Assembly (NCBI GenBank): GCA_900767815.1
Contig: CAAGAM010000116.1
Span: 1-54,881 of the forward strand
From: Clostridia bacterium
Lineage (GTDB): Bacteria > Bacillota > Clostridia > Christensenellales > Borkfalkiaceae
Length of the DNA stretch: 54,881 bases
Direction of reading: 5' to 3'
Shown: one piece after another, positions 33,109 through 41,871 of the stretch
How positions within the stretch are numbered: the stretch's first letter is position 1
How the letters are laid out: each line of letters begins with the position of its first letter
Notes under the pieces: model-generated
What the model saw: the letters and a program-made list of their open reading frames with translations, nothing else
What the model was told of the DNA's origin: nothing
Database searches by the model: none
Program-made: the position numbers and the translations under genes

Positions 33109-34767
33109 TTATTGAAGTTCTTCTATCGTATGAGCGAAGAAATTGATATGATCTCCCGCTCTTTCGAGATTGGAAACGAGATTTATGAAAACCGCGCTGT
33201 TTTTAGGCGAACACGCGCCCGAGTTAAGCCTTGCGATATGTTCGTCGATAAGAAACTTTCTCTCTCTGTCGACTTCGTTTTCGATTTTATCGAGAGCCGC
33301 AAAACCGTCCTTGTTTCTCGTTTCGAAAATCGCCGCGGCGATTTTGTACATCTCGCTTAAGTTTTCGTACATTTTTTTAAGCTCTTCGACGACCTGTTCG
33401 GAAAACACGAGGTTTTTCTCGACGCTGGTACGCGTATACTTGGCGATGTTATCCGAAATTTCGGAAACACGCAGAAGGTCCGCGAGCGCGTGATACAAAA
33501 TCGAAATTCTCTGATCGTCGTGAACGGAAACGTCTTCGCCCGAAACCTTTACGAGATAATCGGTTATCTGTTTGGACACTATCGATATTTCGTCGGTTTC
33601 GGCATGTATAGCGTCAATCGGAGTAATATCGTTTTCGACGAACGCCGTGAACGCCGCGTGAAGATTGTTCATACATCTGTCGCCCATGGCAACAGTTTCT
33701 TTCTGGAGCTGAGCGATCGCGACGGTGGGCGTAGATAACATACGCTCGTCCATAAACGTGATGCGTATCTCTTCTTCGGTATTCTTTTCTTTGATTATTA
33801 CCTCGGTCGCCTTGACGATGAGTTTCGTCATAGGCAGGAAAATGAGCGTACAGATCGAGTTGAACGCAAGGTGGAAAAGAGCAAGCTGCATTTCCGCGGT
33901 GGGAATAATCAACGTCCAGAATTCATCCATAAATCCGCGCCATATCATGAGTATGACAAGAAAAATCACCGAACCGAAGAAATTGAAAAGGAAATGAATA
34001 AGGGCGGAACGTTTCGCGTTTGTGGTTGCGCCGATAGAACTTATAAGCGCGGTTACGCACGTCCCGATATTCGTCCCGAGAACGATATAGAGTATCGCGT
34101 TGCCGCCTCCGCCTATCTGAATACCCGCGGAAACGAGCGACAACAATATAGCGTTAACCGCCGTACTCGACTGCATTATCGCCGTTATGAGCGCGCCGAT
34201 AAGCATAAGCACGATCGGTTCTAAAAACGAAGGCTTTATGTGTGCGCACAAAAGATTTTTTATCGTTTCGTTATCTTTAAAACCGTTACTGCACGCAGAA
34301 ATAATCGTAAGACCGAAAAAGACGAGACCGAAACCCGCCAAAGTTAAACTCCAGCTCTTCGCCTTGCCGTTTTTCAGAAGCATGGAAAGAAAAATCCCGA
34401 CGAAGGAAAAAATCATGAAATATTTTCCCACGCTGGTAACGCCGACGGCTATCAGAATGGTTGTTATCGTCGTACCGATGTTGGCACCCATGATAACGGC
34501 GGTCGCCTGATAAAGGCTCATCATGCCCGCGTTTACGAAACCGATAACCATAACCGTCGTCGCGCCCGAGCTTTGCATAAGCACCGTCGCCCCGACGCCG
34601 ATTCCGACCCCCGCGATTTTGCTCTTCGACGTTTTATCGAAAAGCTTTCTTAAACCCTTGTTGGCAACTTTCTGCAAATTTTCCGATAAAAGTTTAAACC
34701 CTATCAGAAACGCTCCCAAAGCCGCGACAAGATACAATGCAATCAAAAAGTTGTCGTTAAATACCAT
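33109..34767 (-). CDS. Na/Pi cotransporter family protein with PhoU-like tail
   Basis: 552 residues, NptA/YjbB type (SLC34-like). The membrane part (1-320) has two inverted repeats, each with the QSS motif of sodium-phosphate transporters (MQSSGATT at 64-71, MQSSTAVN near 200). The C-terminal 200 residues are helical and PhoU-like (YHALADLLRVSEISDNIAKY, VSNLERAGDHINFFAHTIEE), a common fusion in bacteria. It may import phosphate or export it under phosphate excess; direction cannot be read from sequence. It has its own promoter and a 100-base leader. Confidence 0.92.
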   Translation of the reverse strand: MVFNDNFLIALYLVAALGAFLIGFKLLSENLQKVANKGLRKLFDKTSKSKIAGVGIGVGATVLMQSSGATTVMVIGFVNAGMMSLYQATAVIMGANIGTTITTILIAVGVTSVGKYFMIFSFVGIFLSMLLKNGKAKSWSLTLAGFGLVFFGLTIISACSNGFKDNETIKNLLCAHIKPSFLEPIVLMLIGALITAIMQSSTAVNAILLSLVSAGIQIGGGGNAILYIVLGTNIGTCVTALISSIGATTNAKRSALIHFLFNFFGSVIFLVILMIWRGFMDEFWTLIIPTAEMQLALFHLAFNSICTLIFLPMTKLIVKATEVIIKEKNTEEEIRITFMDERMLSTPTVAIAQLQKETVAMGDRCMNNLHAAFTAFVENDITPIDAIHAETDEISIVSKQITDYLVKVSGEDVSVHDDQRISILYHALADLLRVSEISDNIAKYTRTSVEKNLVFSEQVVEELKKMYENLSEMYKIAAAIFETRNKDGFAALDKIENEVDRERKFLIDEHIARLNSGACSPKNSAVFINLVSNLERAGDHINFFAHTIEELQ

Positions 34768-34874
34768 ATTGCGTTATTGCGTTTTACGATCGTAAAAAAC
34801 CTCTTCATTCGTTTCCCCGCCGTCGTTTCCCGGCAGGCTTCTTTGCACATTATCTCTCTGAATTCATCCATTCC

Positions 34875-34903
34875 ATAATAGCGATTTAAAAATCAAAAAT
34901 CAA
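34875..34903 (-). promoter_or_regulatory. sigma-A promoter of the Na/Pi cotransporter gene
   Basis: On the minus strand TTGATT (34898-34903), 17 bases, TATTAT (34875-34880). It is followed by a leader of about 100 bases that contains two related GGGAAACG-type segments but no pho box that I can recognise. Confidence 0.7.
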
Positions 34904-35023
34904 GCAAAATAATGTCGTTTTACAATATTTTTAAAAAAGAATTCATATCATCCGAATTTTGCGCGGTGGTTTTTTCGCGTGTTCCGACGCATTTTTAAAA
35001 CATTAACACATTGAAAAAGTCCG

Positions 35024-35039
35024 CCTATAAGTCGATTAA
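35024..35039 (+). repeat. dispersed 17-bp motif, copy at the end of the CPBP gene
   Basis: CCTATAAGTCGATTAA, 16 of 17 bases of the motif. It covers the stop codon of the minus-strand CPBP gene and, with the flanking CCGC and GCGG, can fold into a short hairpin followed by T residues on the minus strand, so it may serve as a terminator here. Confidence 0.65.
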
Positions 35040-35857
35040 GCGGGCTTTTCGTTTAAATTATATTCATCGTAAATATCTGAAAAATCGGTTTTTATAAAAG
35101 AAGCAATCAAAACGGCGGCAAACACGACGGAAAGCACAGCCGTAACGATAATGTTGTTTAAAGTCCAAAGTTCGCCCGTGCAAAAACCCGAATCGGACAG
35201 AAAGCCGCCGACGTCGAAAAGAGCGTGAACGATAACGGGAACGACGATATTCCCCGAAAAAACAAGACACAACGAACACATGCAACCTATCAGGAAGGAA
35301 TAACCGACCTGTAAAAATACCATAGGGGAAAATCCGCCGAAAAGATTTAAAAGATGCATCGCCCCGAACACCGCGGAAGATGAAACGATCGCCCAAAAAA
35401 GCCCTTTTTTCGTGCGGAGAAACTTATACATAAACAAAGGGAAAAGGACTCCGCGGAATATCGTTTCCTCCATTACCCCGATGGACAAACAATATAAAAA
35501 ATAAGGAATAAGTCCGCCTATAGTACCGTTAAACGCCATTTTGCCTTCGATAAGAGGAACAACGGGAAAGTTATCGACGGCAACCAGAAACGCGGGAATA
35601 CACAAAAGAAACCCTTTTATTTTACCCGAAAAAGAAGTTATCATCTTTTTCATTCCGAATTGAAAAATAAGATACACGGGGAGAACGGAACAGATAATTT
35701 TGAACGCAAAGGCAAGATACCATTCGAGCTGCTGCCCGCCGCCGAGCCATGCCGCAACCTTAACGTAAGGAACGGACGCCGCGCCGACGGCATAAATTAC
35801 GACCGTTAAAATCATCCCCGAGGTGTCCTTTTTCGCGCTCCTTTCGAGGTTAGTCAT
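35036..35857 (-). CDS. CPBP-family intramembrane glutamic endopeptidase
   Basis: 273 residues, about seven membrane helices. The Abi/CPBP signature is complete: EETIFRG (motif 1, catalytic Glu-Glu and Arg, near 131), FGAMHLLN (motif 2) and VIVHALFD (motif 4). Relatives include Rce1 and bacteriocin self-immunity proteins, so a role in protein maturation or immunity is possible. It overlaps the upstream Nudix gene by 8 bases, so the two are translated together. Confidence 0.9.
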   Translation of the reverse strand: MTNLERSAKKDTSGMILTVVIYAVGAASVPYVKVAAWLGGGQQLEWYLAFAFKIICSVLPVYLIFQFGMKKMITSFSGKIKGFLLCIPAFLVAVDNFPVVPLIEGKMAFNGTIGGLIPYFLYCLSIGVMEETIFRGVLFPLFMYKFLRTKKGLFWAIVSSSAVFGAMHLLNLFGGFSPMVFLQVGYSFLIGCMCSLCLVFSGNIVVPVIVHALFDVGGFLSDSGFCTGELWTLNNIIVTAVLSVVFAAVLIASFIKTDFSDIYDEYNLNEKPA

Positions 35858-36383
35858 TTGCCGCCCTCTCCGATTTATACCACAAAAGAGCGACGAGTGT
35901 TTTTCCGTCTCTGATCTCGCCTTCGTTTACCATTTTGAAAACTTTCTCTTCTGGAATCCATTCCGCGGCGATATCTTCGTCCTCATCGAAATTCGTTTTT
36001 CCAAGCGTCAGCCCTTCGGCTTTGAAAATGCCTATAACCTCGTCGGTATACCCGGGAGACGGGAGATATTTACATATTTCGACGAGTTTTTCCGCAACGT
36101 AACCCGTTTCTTCTTCGAGTTCGCGACGGGCGGTTACGATAAAGTCTTCGCCTTTATCGCGTTTGCCCGCGGGGATTTCCCATATTATTTCCTTATACGG
36201 ATAACGAAACTGCTTTTCGAGGAGAATTTTCCCGTCCTTAACGACGAGAACTGCCGCTCCGCCGCCGTGAGAAATTACTTCTCTCGTCTGCTTCACTCCC
36301 TTGTCGGTTTCTATTTCGTCAACTCGTAATTTAATTACTCTTCCATCGTAAATCTTTTTCGACGACAACGTTTTTTCAAACAT
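35850..36383 (-). CDS. nudF: Nudix hydrolase, ADP-ribose pyrophosphatase type
   Basis: 177 residues. The Nudix box fits GX5EX7REUXEEXGU exactly (G73, E79, R87, E88, E91, E92, G94, in GKRDKGEDFIVTARRELEEE). The YLPSPGYTDEVI motif downstream, with Pro about 15 residues after the box, is typical of ADP-ribose hydrolases. It recycles ADP-ribose to AMP and ribose 5-phosphate. It is cotranscribed with the CPBP gene and the unknown gene upstream. Confidence 0.92.
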   Translation of the reverse strand: MFEKTLSSKKIYDGRVIKLRVDEIETDKGVKQTREVISHGGGAAVLVVKDGKILLEKQFRYPYKEIIWEIPAGKRDKGEDFIVTARRELEEETGYVAEKLVEICKYLPSPGYTDEVIGIFKAEGLTLGKTNFDEDEDIAAEWIPEEKVFKMVNEGEIRDGKTLVALLWYKSERAAND

Positions 36384-36392
36384 ATTTCTCTC

Positions 36393-37163
36393 TCACTCCA
36401 TAACCGCGGCGATGCCGTCCGAAATTTTTTCGACGTCGATTTTCAATTTCTTTTGGACGATCGCAAAATACCTTAGCGCGGTGAACGCCAGAGTGACGCC
36501 TTCGAAATCGCGTTTTTTGAGAGACTTTTCGAGCGCGTCGAAAATATAATCGGCTTGTTCTTTTATCTCGGGCTTTTTCTTTCCTGTTCGTTTTGCGACG
36601 TTTTCTTTCGCCTCCGCAATAAACGGATAGCCCGCCTCTTTCTTTTTTGCGCCGATTTTTTCCGTCGACTTTTCTTCCGCTTCCGCCCCGGCGGTTGCCC
36701 CGATCGCCTCTTCCGAAGCTTTGCCGTCTGCCGTTTCCTCATCCGCATTCATGATTTTTTCCGCGACCTTTTCGGTTGTCAACGCGAACGGGATAACCAC
36801 GGAAACGACAAACTCCGCAAACTTACCTTGAGCCGACCCGCCCGCGGGGAAATACGTGTCGCAAAGGTCGTCCAAAGATTCGGCGCCGCCGTCTATCCCG
36901 ACAAGAAGAAGAAAACAAAGAGCGAGAAGGTCTTCGTCCTTTTTGGGAAGTTTCACTCCCCCGCCCGATATGAAACAGACGGATTTGAAAGTTTTATAGT
37001 CGAATCCGCGCGTGACGTACTCGAAAAGCTCGTAAAGCATGCGCGACCCCGCGATAACTTTTAACACTTCGCTTATTTTTCGCTCGGCGAAAAGGTGCTT
37101 CGCGTTTACAAGCTCGTCGATTTTTTCTTTAAATATATCGATAGATTCGTTCGTTGTTATCAT
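36393..37163 (-). CDS. unknown acidic/basic two-domain protein
   Basis: 256 residues, not recognised. Residues 1-135 are helical and well ordered (SRMLYELFEYVTRGFDYKTF, DEDLLALCFLLLVGIDGG). A low-complexity linker (about 140-185) rich in Ala, Glu and Lys follows, and a short helical C-terminal domain (EQADYIFDALEKSLKKRDFE, ALRYFAIVQKKL). No signal peptide or clear membrane helix. GGAG lies 7 bases before ATG. It heads the Nudix-CPBP operon, divergent from the HPr-like gene. Confidence 0.75.
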   Translation of the reverse strand: MITTNESIDIFKEKIDELVNAKHLFAERKISEVLKVIAGSRMLYELFEYVTRGFDYKTFKSVCFISGGGVKLPKKDEDLLALCFLLLVGIDGGAESLDDLCDTYFPAGGSAQGKFAEFVVSVVIPFALTTEKVAEKIMNADEETADGKASEEAIGATAGAEAEEKSTEKIGAKKKEAGYPFIAEAKENVAKRTGKKKPEIKEQADYIFDALEKSLKKRDFEGVTLAFTALRYFAIVQKKLKIDVEKISDGIAAVME

Positions 37164-37264
37164 AACTTCTCCGATTCGGACTTCCGCCCTCTTATATATA
37201 CCTCTTATATATATCGATTATATCACATCAAAAAAAAATAAACAATAATTTTCACTCAAAACTA

Positions 37265-37293
37265 TTGATTTTTTTGAAACAATCGGTTATAAT
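37265..37293 (+). promoter_or_regulatory. sigma-A promoter of the HPr-like gene
   Basis: TTGATT (37265-37270), 17 bases, TATAAT (37288-37293), 65 bases before the start codon. A minus-strand -10 (TATAAT) for the divergent gene lies in the same gap near 37217, but no clear -35 goes with it. Confidence 0.8.
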
Positions 37294-37358
37294 GTATGCA
37301 GGTTTGGATAAATCCTTAAAAAACCGTAAAACATATATTGAAAGGAGAAACATCAGTT

Positions 37359-37586
37359 ATGAAATCAGTTCGTATATCTCTTCAGATGGCAAGTCAGGTA
37401 AAAGCATTCGTTTCCGTCGTTCAGAAATACGCTTACGAAATCGACCTCAGAAGCGACAGATACGTCGTTGACGCAAAATCCATTCTCGGTATTTTCAGTC
37501 TCGACCTCTCGAAACCTCTGACAGTAGAAATACATGCAGATAAATGCGACGATCTTCTTGCGGAACTTAAACAGTTCGCAGCGTAA
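37359..37586 (+). CDS. HPr-like protein lacking the PTS histidine
   Basis: 75 residues from ATG 37359 (MKSVRISLQM), with AAGGAG 11 bases upstream; the ATG at an earlier position has no RBS. The fold pattern is that of HPr, and the Ser46 regulatory region is kept (DAKSILGIFSL, Ser41 here). The GLHARP segment that carries the catalytic His15 and Arg17 is replaced by LQMASQVKAF, so it cannot pass phosphate along the PTS. This is the same change as in B. subtilis Crh, which acts only through Ser46 phosphorylation with CcpA. A catabolite-signalling role is inferred; similar His-less proteins occur widely in Clostridia. Confidence 0.88.
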   Translation: MKSVRISLQMASQVKAFVSVVQKYAYEIDLRSDRYVVDAKSILGIFSLDLSKPLTVEIHADKCDDLLAELKQFAA

Positions 37587-37606
37587 AATCCGCTAAGCGA
37601 TAAAGT

Positions 37607-37637
37607 AAAGGCGGCATTTTACTTGCCGCCTTTGTTT
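37607..37637 (+). terminator. intrinsic terminator after the HPr-like gene
   Basis: AAAGGCGGC (37607-37615) pairs perfectly with GCCGCCTTT (37625-37633), followed by GTTTTG. The T run is short, so some read-through into the DUF4364 gene is likely. Confidence 0.65.
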
Positions 37638-37670
37638 TGCGGCGCTTATTTTACGTCCGAGGAGATTATC

Positions 37671-38195
37671 ATGCTGGTCAAAGGCGACCCTTTAGTTAAC
37701 AAGTTAATACTTTTGTTCGTCTTTGACAAGATGGAAGTTCCGCTTTCCGAAAACACGGTGCTTGATATGTGTTGTTCTTCAAACACGTGGATATCGTATA
37801 TGGACTGCAAGCCTTTGCTCGGCAATCTTCTCGATCACTCGTTTATATACAACGTCTCTTCACAAGGGGAACCGCTTTACGGAATCACTCCCGACGGGCG
37901 TGTTTGTCTTGCGGATTTTTATGTTAAAATTCCATCTTCGCTTCGCGAGGAAATTTCTTCGTTCGTTAAAAACAATCGGACGAAATACAAAAAACGCCAG
38001 GAATGCAATGCCGATTACTACATGAATAAGGACGGCACTTACACCGTGTTTTTGAAAATCGTCGAGCCCTCGCAACCCATTTTAGAGCTTAAACTCGTTG
38101 TTCCGAACAGACAAACGGCTAAGGATATATACAGAAAATGGGAAGAAAAGGCAGGCATCGTTTACGCTACGGTGTACGATTGTCTCGTGGACTGA
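37671..38195 (+). CDS. DUF4364 family protein (winged-helix-like)
   Basis: 174 residues from ATG 37671, with GAGGAG 6 bases upstream. Clostridia-specific family of unknown function. The N-terminal 75 residues look like a PadR/winged-helix domain (NKLILLFVFDKMEVPLSENT, LGNLLDHSFIYNV), and GITPDGRVCLADF matches the wing; a helical and strand-rich C-terminal half follows. A transcription regulator is a reasonable guess. No partner gene is evident. Confidence 0.8.
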   Translation: MLVKGDPLVNKLILLFVFDKMEVPLSENTVLDMCCSSNTWISYMDCKPLLGNLLDHSFIYNVSSQGEPLYGITPDGRVCLADFYVKIPSSLREEISSFVKNNRTKYKKRQECNADYYMNKDGTYTVFLKIVEPSQPILELKLVVPNRQTAKDIYRKWEEKAGIVYATVYDCLVD

Positions 38196-38326
38196 CGGCG
38201 CGATTATTCAATCGCCGATATTTTAAGACACGGTTATATCAATCATCGGTATTTTGACTTGCGCGGCTCGGTAATTCCCGACGATATCGGGCATATACCG
38301 AATTTTTATGCCAAAGGAGGATATTT

Positions 38327-38590
38327 ATGCAAACATATCTTACGAAAGGAACCTGCAGCAGGCAGATCCTTTATGACGTTACGCCCGACGGAAAGGTTGT
38401 AAACGTAAAATTTATAGGCGGATGCAGCGGCAACCTTCAGGGAATCGCCAAACTCGTCGAAAATCAACCCGTCGATTACGTAATCGAAACGTTAAAGGGG
38501 ATCAAATGCAGATCGAACACTTCCTGTCCCGACCAGCTTGCCAATGCTCTTTCCGATTATAAAGCAAAACATCCCGAACAGTTTAAGTAA
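38327..38590 (+). CDS. TSCPD-domain protein (TIGR03905 type)
   Basis: 87 residues. Small protein related to the C-terminal TSCPD zinc-binding domain of B12-dependent ribonucleotide reductases. Conserved Cys are in GTCSRQILYDV, FIGGCSGNLQGIAKLV and IKCRSNTSCPDQLA. Function unknown; nucleotide metabolism or metal binding is inferred. AAAGGAGG precedes ATG, so it should be well translated. Two terminators follow. Confidence 0.88.
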   Translation: MQTYLTKGTCSRQILYDVTPDGKVVNVKFIGGCSGNLQGIAKLVENQPVDYVIETLKGIKCRSNTSCPDQLANALSDYKAKHPEQFK

Positions 38591-38616
38591 AATAAGTTCC
38601 ATAAAAATTAAAAATC

Positions 38617-38653
38617 ACGCCCGGGGTTTAATTCCCGAGCGCTGTTTTTTTTT
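38617..38653 (+). terminator. intrinsic terminator after the TSCPD gene
   Basis: GCCCGGG pairs with CCCGAGC across ATTAA-type loop, followed by nine T residues. Confidence 0.8.
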
Positions 38654-38658
38654 GTTTT

Positions 38659-38682
38659 ACGACCTTCAAAGGTCGTTTTTTT
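38659..38682 (+). terminator. second tandem terminator
   Basis: ACGACCTT (38659-38666) pairs with AAGGTCGT (38669-38676), followed by seven T residues. Together with the previous hairpin it insulates the ABC transporter operon. Confidence 0.75.
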
Positions 38683-38704
38683 ATGCAATTTTTACGTTAA
38701 AAAT

Positions 38705-38733
38705 TAGACATATTCTTTTGTTTTTGCTATAAT
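38705..38733 (+). promoter_or_regulatory. sigma-A promoter of the ABC transporter operon
   Basis: TAGACA (38705-38710), 17 bases, TATAAT (38728-38733). Transcription should begin near 38740, which rules out the upstream ATG at 38738. Confidence 0.75.
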
Positions 38734-38754
38734 TATAATGAGAAATTTTAACGT

Positions 38755-38781
38755 ATCGTGGAAAAGGAAAACTCCCACGAT
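38755..38781 (+). promoter_or_regulatory. leader hairpin before the ABC ATPase RBS
   Basis: ATCGTGG (38755-38761) pairs perfectly with CCACGAT (38775-38781), ending two bases before the AAAGGCGG ribosome binding site. It may modulate initiation or stabilise the mRNA. Confidence 0.45.
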
Positions 38782-38794
38782 AAAGGCGGAATAT

Positions 38795-39496
38795 ATGGCT
38801 TTTATATCGCTTCGGAACATAACCAAAAAATACGGCTCGGGAGAGGCGGAAATCTATGCTCTTAAAGGAATAAATTTATCCGTCGATAAGGGCGAATTCG
38901 TCGTTATTTTAGGTTCGAGCGGCGCGGGAAAATCGACGATGCTCAACATTATAGGCGGCATGGATAACGCCACGAGCGGAAAATATTACGTAGACAAAAC
39001 GGACGTCACCGCCCTTTCGGATAAAGAGCTTGCCGCGTTCCGTCGCCGCGAAGTGGGATTCGTGTTTCAATTTTACAACCTCATGCCGAACCTCACCGCA
39101 AAAGAAAACGTAGAACTTTCCCTACGCGGTGCGAAAAATCCTATCGACGCTGTTGAAGCTCTGAAGCTTGTGGGGCTTGAAAAACGCATAAACAACTTTC
39201 CGTCGGGCTTAAGCGGCGGCGAACAACAACGCGTTTCTATAGCCCGCGCTATTGCAAAACGCCCGTCGATTCTTCTTTGTGACGAGCCGACCGGCGCGCT
39301 CGATTCCAAAACGGGCAAAAATATTCTTATTCTTCTTAAAGAACTTTGCGTTAAAAACAATCAGACCGTTATCATCGTAACGCACAACGCAAACATCGCG
39401 CTTATCGCCCAAAGGGTTATAAGGCTGAGCGACGGAATGATTATTTCCGACGAGAAAAATCTTGCGCCGAAGGAGATTGACGAGATAGAATGGTAA
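38795..39496 (+). CDS. ABC transporter ATP-binding protein (MacB/LolD type)
   Basis: 233 residues from ATG 38795. Walker A GSSGAGKST, Q-loop FVFQFYNLMPNLTAKEN, signature LSGGEQQRVSIARAIA, Walker B ILLCDEPTGALD and H-loop VTHN are all intact, so it is an active ATPase. The FQ.YNL form is typical of the MacB/FtsE group, which work with FtsX-type permeases. It overlaps the permease gene by 7 bases. The likely role is export or extraction of a lipid, peptide or antibiotic; substrate unknown. Confidence 0.93.
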   Translation: MAFISLRNITKKYGSGEAEIYALKGINLSVDKGEFVVILGSSGAGKSTMLNIIGGMDNATSGKYYVDKTDVTALSDKELAAFRRREVGFVFQFYNLMPNLTAKENVELSLRGAKNPIDAVEALKLVGLEKRINNFPSGLSGGEQQRVSIARAIAKRPSILLCDEPTGALDSKTGKNILILLKELCVKNNQTVIIVTHNANIALIAQRVIRLSDGMIISDEKNLAPKEIDEIEW

Positions 39497-41826
39497 AGAA
39501 AATCGTTCCCGACGTTTTGAAAATCAAAGTCGCGAGAGAAATAAGGAGCAATTTCAAAAGTTATCTCTCGGTTATTCTCATCGCCGCGCTTGCTGTTACT
39601 CTCTTTACGGGAATATGGGCGAATTACAGAGATTTTCAGGATAAATTGAATCATATTTACGAAGTTTCCTCCATGGCGGACGGTATGCTCACCTTAAAAT
39701 CGGGAGACGACGAAGCTCTCTCCGCCGTCAAATCCCATACCGACGTTTACCAGACGAGAATATTTTTATCGGCAAAAGTTGACGGAAAAAGCGTTTATAT
39801 CGCGACGTTTAAAAATTCGGACGTTTTAAACCGCCCGTACTCCGCATCTTCGGATATCGACGACACAAAAGTTTTTGCCGACGAAAATTTTGCTTCAAAT
39901 CATAAAACGGGCGAAATTTTCAAGGTTATAACGGATATAAACGCCGTAAGCGAGGTAGAGTTTACCCTCTCCGGCACGATGGTTCACCCCGAATCTCTCG
40001 GAAATTCCATATACAATCCGTCTTTTTTGTACGTCGGAAGAACGGCGCTTAAAAAAGCCGTTGCGAAATCTTTGGAAAACTTTAAAAACATATTCGGATA
40101 TTCGGACGAAGCCTTCGAAAAAGTTATCGACAAAAAAATAACCGAATACGAAAACCAATATCTTTTCAAGTGCGCAGATGCGGCAGATTTCGTTAAGACC
40201 CTTAAGGATGAATTCGGAAACCGCGAAGATTACGTTTACGCGCTTACGAGAAGCGAACTGCCGACAAATATCACAATCGAAGCGGACGTTAAGCAGGCAA
40301 AACAACTGCTCTACATCTTCCCCGTTATCTTTTACCTCGTCGCGCTGCTGATTATTTTAACTTCGATTTCGCAACTTATTAACCGCGAACAAAAAAATAT
40401 AGGAATTTTAAAGGCTTTGGGCTACACAAAATTTGAAATTCTTAACCATTATACGGATATTTTTATCGTCTTAGGCGTAATAGGCGGGGCGATCGGAATT
40501 ATATCGGGGCCCGCGATAATCCCGAAGGTTATGGGCGTTAAATACGGAATTCTTTATCAACTGCCGACATTCAAAACGCCGTTTTTCAGGTGGGAATATC
40601 TCATAAGCCTTGCGATTCTGGTCGTTATCGTGCTGCTTACAAGCGTTTTTGCCTGTCTCGACTCGATAAACAAAGTCCCCGCGCTGAGTCTTCGCGGAGA
40701 CAACTCCGTTAAAATGCGTTTAACGCCGCTCGCGGGACTTAAAGTTTTCGATAAAATCCCCCTTTCGGTAAGAATGGCGTTCCGCAACATGAAACGTAAA
40801 ATAAGCAGATCTCTTATGGTTATTTTAGGCGTTGCGGGGTGTTCTGCTCTGCTTCTTTGCGGCTTCGGAATCGAAAATACGATAAATTACGGACTCGACC
40901 TCGAATTGGAAAATTATATCCCGTATAACGTCACCGTATCTTACTCCGATTATTCTTCTCACGCAGGCGATCTTCAATCGGATAAAAGAATTACGGCGGT
41001 TGACGAATATGCTAAATATTCGGTAATGGTTCAAGGGAAAAACACTCTTTCGTCCTACGTTTACGTTATGCCGTCCTTGCCCGAAATCATCGATCTCGGC
41101 TATGACGACGACGGAATTTCGGTTTCGTCTAAACTCGCGAAAGACATCGGAGTTTCGGAAGGAGACGAGGTTACGTTTATATACGAAGACGTTAAATACA
41201 GCGGTACGGTAACAAACGTTATCGACCTGTGCATAACGCAAGGCATAATTATCTCCGAAAACAGATTTCCGCAAGCGTTATTCCCGCCGACGGGAGCTTA
41301 CGTCCGAACCCTGTCGGACGCCGCGGCAACCGACACGGCTCGCGACATCGCAAAACTAAGCGGCATTTCCTCCGCGATGTCTATGCAGGAAATGAGGGCG
41401 CGCGCGGACGAAACCGTTTCGTCGATAAAAGTTATGACGATGACGGTAAAAATCTTTGCGATTCTTCTCGCCGTGGTGGTTTTATACAATCTCGCGCTTT
41501 TAAACTTCAAAGAAAGAACGAAAGACATAGCGACGCTGAAAGTTTTAGGCTTTTCTAAATTCGAGGTTGCTTCGTCCTTTATTATCGAGATAATTCTTTT
41601 AACCTTCGCAGGTTCGCTCATCGGCTTGACTTTGGGGTATCCGCTGCTCTATGCGGTGCTTTCGATCAACGAAACTCCGCTGATATGTTACATCTACCAC
41701 ATAAACGGCGCATCGTTTGTCTTTACCGTTTTGCTGACGTGCGGAACAAGTTTTCTGATAAACCTCTTCTTTGCGTTTTTAACGAACAAAGTGCAGATGG
41801 TGGAATCGCTCAAATCGGTTGAATAA
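39490..41826 (+). CDS. FtsX-like ABC transporter permease
   Basis: 778 residues. Architecture: an N-terminal membrane helix (about 24-46), a large extracytoplasmic domain (about 50-265), three helices with the FtsX motif (REQKNIGILKALGYTKFEI), then a second unit with one helix, a periplasm-type domain and a C-terminal FtsX domain (KERTKDIATLKVLGFSKFEV). This is the duplicated permease common in Clostridia next to a MacB-type ATPase. An extracellular sensing or lipid-handling role is possible. Confidence 0.93.
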   Translation: MVKKIVPDVLKIKVAREIRSNFKSYLSVILIAALAVTLFTGIWANYRDFQDKLNHIYEVSSMADGMLTLKSGDDEALSAVKSHTDVYQTRIFLSAKVDGKSVYIATFKNSDVLNRPYSASSDIDDTKVFADENFASNHKTGEIFKVITDINAVSEVEFTLSGTMVHPESLGNSIYNPSFLYVGRTALKKAVAKSLENFKNIFGYSDEAFEKVIDKKITEYENQYLFKCADAADFVKTLKDEFGNREDYVYALTRSELPTNITIEADVKQAKQLLYIFPVIFYLVALLIILTSISQLINREQKNIGILKALGYTKFEILNHYTDIFIVLGVIGGAIGIISGPAIIPKVMGVKYGILYQLPTFKTPFFRWEYLISLAILVVIVLLTSVFACLDSINKVPALSLRGDNSVKMRLTPLAGLKVFDKIPLSVRMAFRNMKRKISRSLMVILGVAGCSALLLCGFGIENTINYGLDLELENYIPYNVTVSYSDYSSHAGDLQSDKRITAVDEYAKYSVMVQGKNTLSSYVYVMPSLPEIIDLGYDDDGISVSSKLAKDIGVSEGDEVTFIYEDVKYSGTVTNVIDLCITQGIIISENRFPQALFPPTGAYVRTLSDAAATDTARDIAKLSGISSAMSMQEMRARADETVSSIKVMTMTVKIFAILLAVVVLYNLALLNFKERTKDIATLKVLGFSKFEVASSFIIEIILLTFAGSLIGLTLGYPLLYAVLSINETPLICYIYHINGASFVFTVLLTCGTSFLINLFFAFLTNKVQMVESLKSVE

Positions 41827-41841
41827 ATATAAAACATAAGG

Positions 41842-41857
41842 CTATAAGTCGATTAAC
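41842..41857 (+). repeat. dispersed 17-bp motif, copy upstream of the MFS gene
   Basis: CTATAAGTCGATTAAC, 16 of 17 motif bases, in the 45-base gap between the permease and the MFS gene. Confidence 0.65.
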
Positions 41858-41871
41858 AACTATTTTTTATT

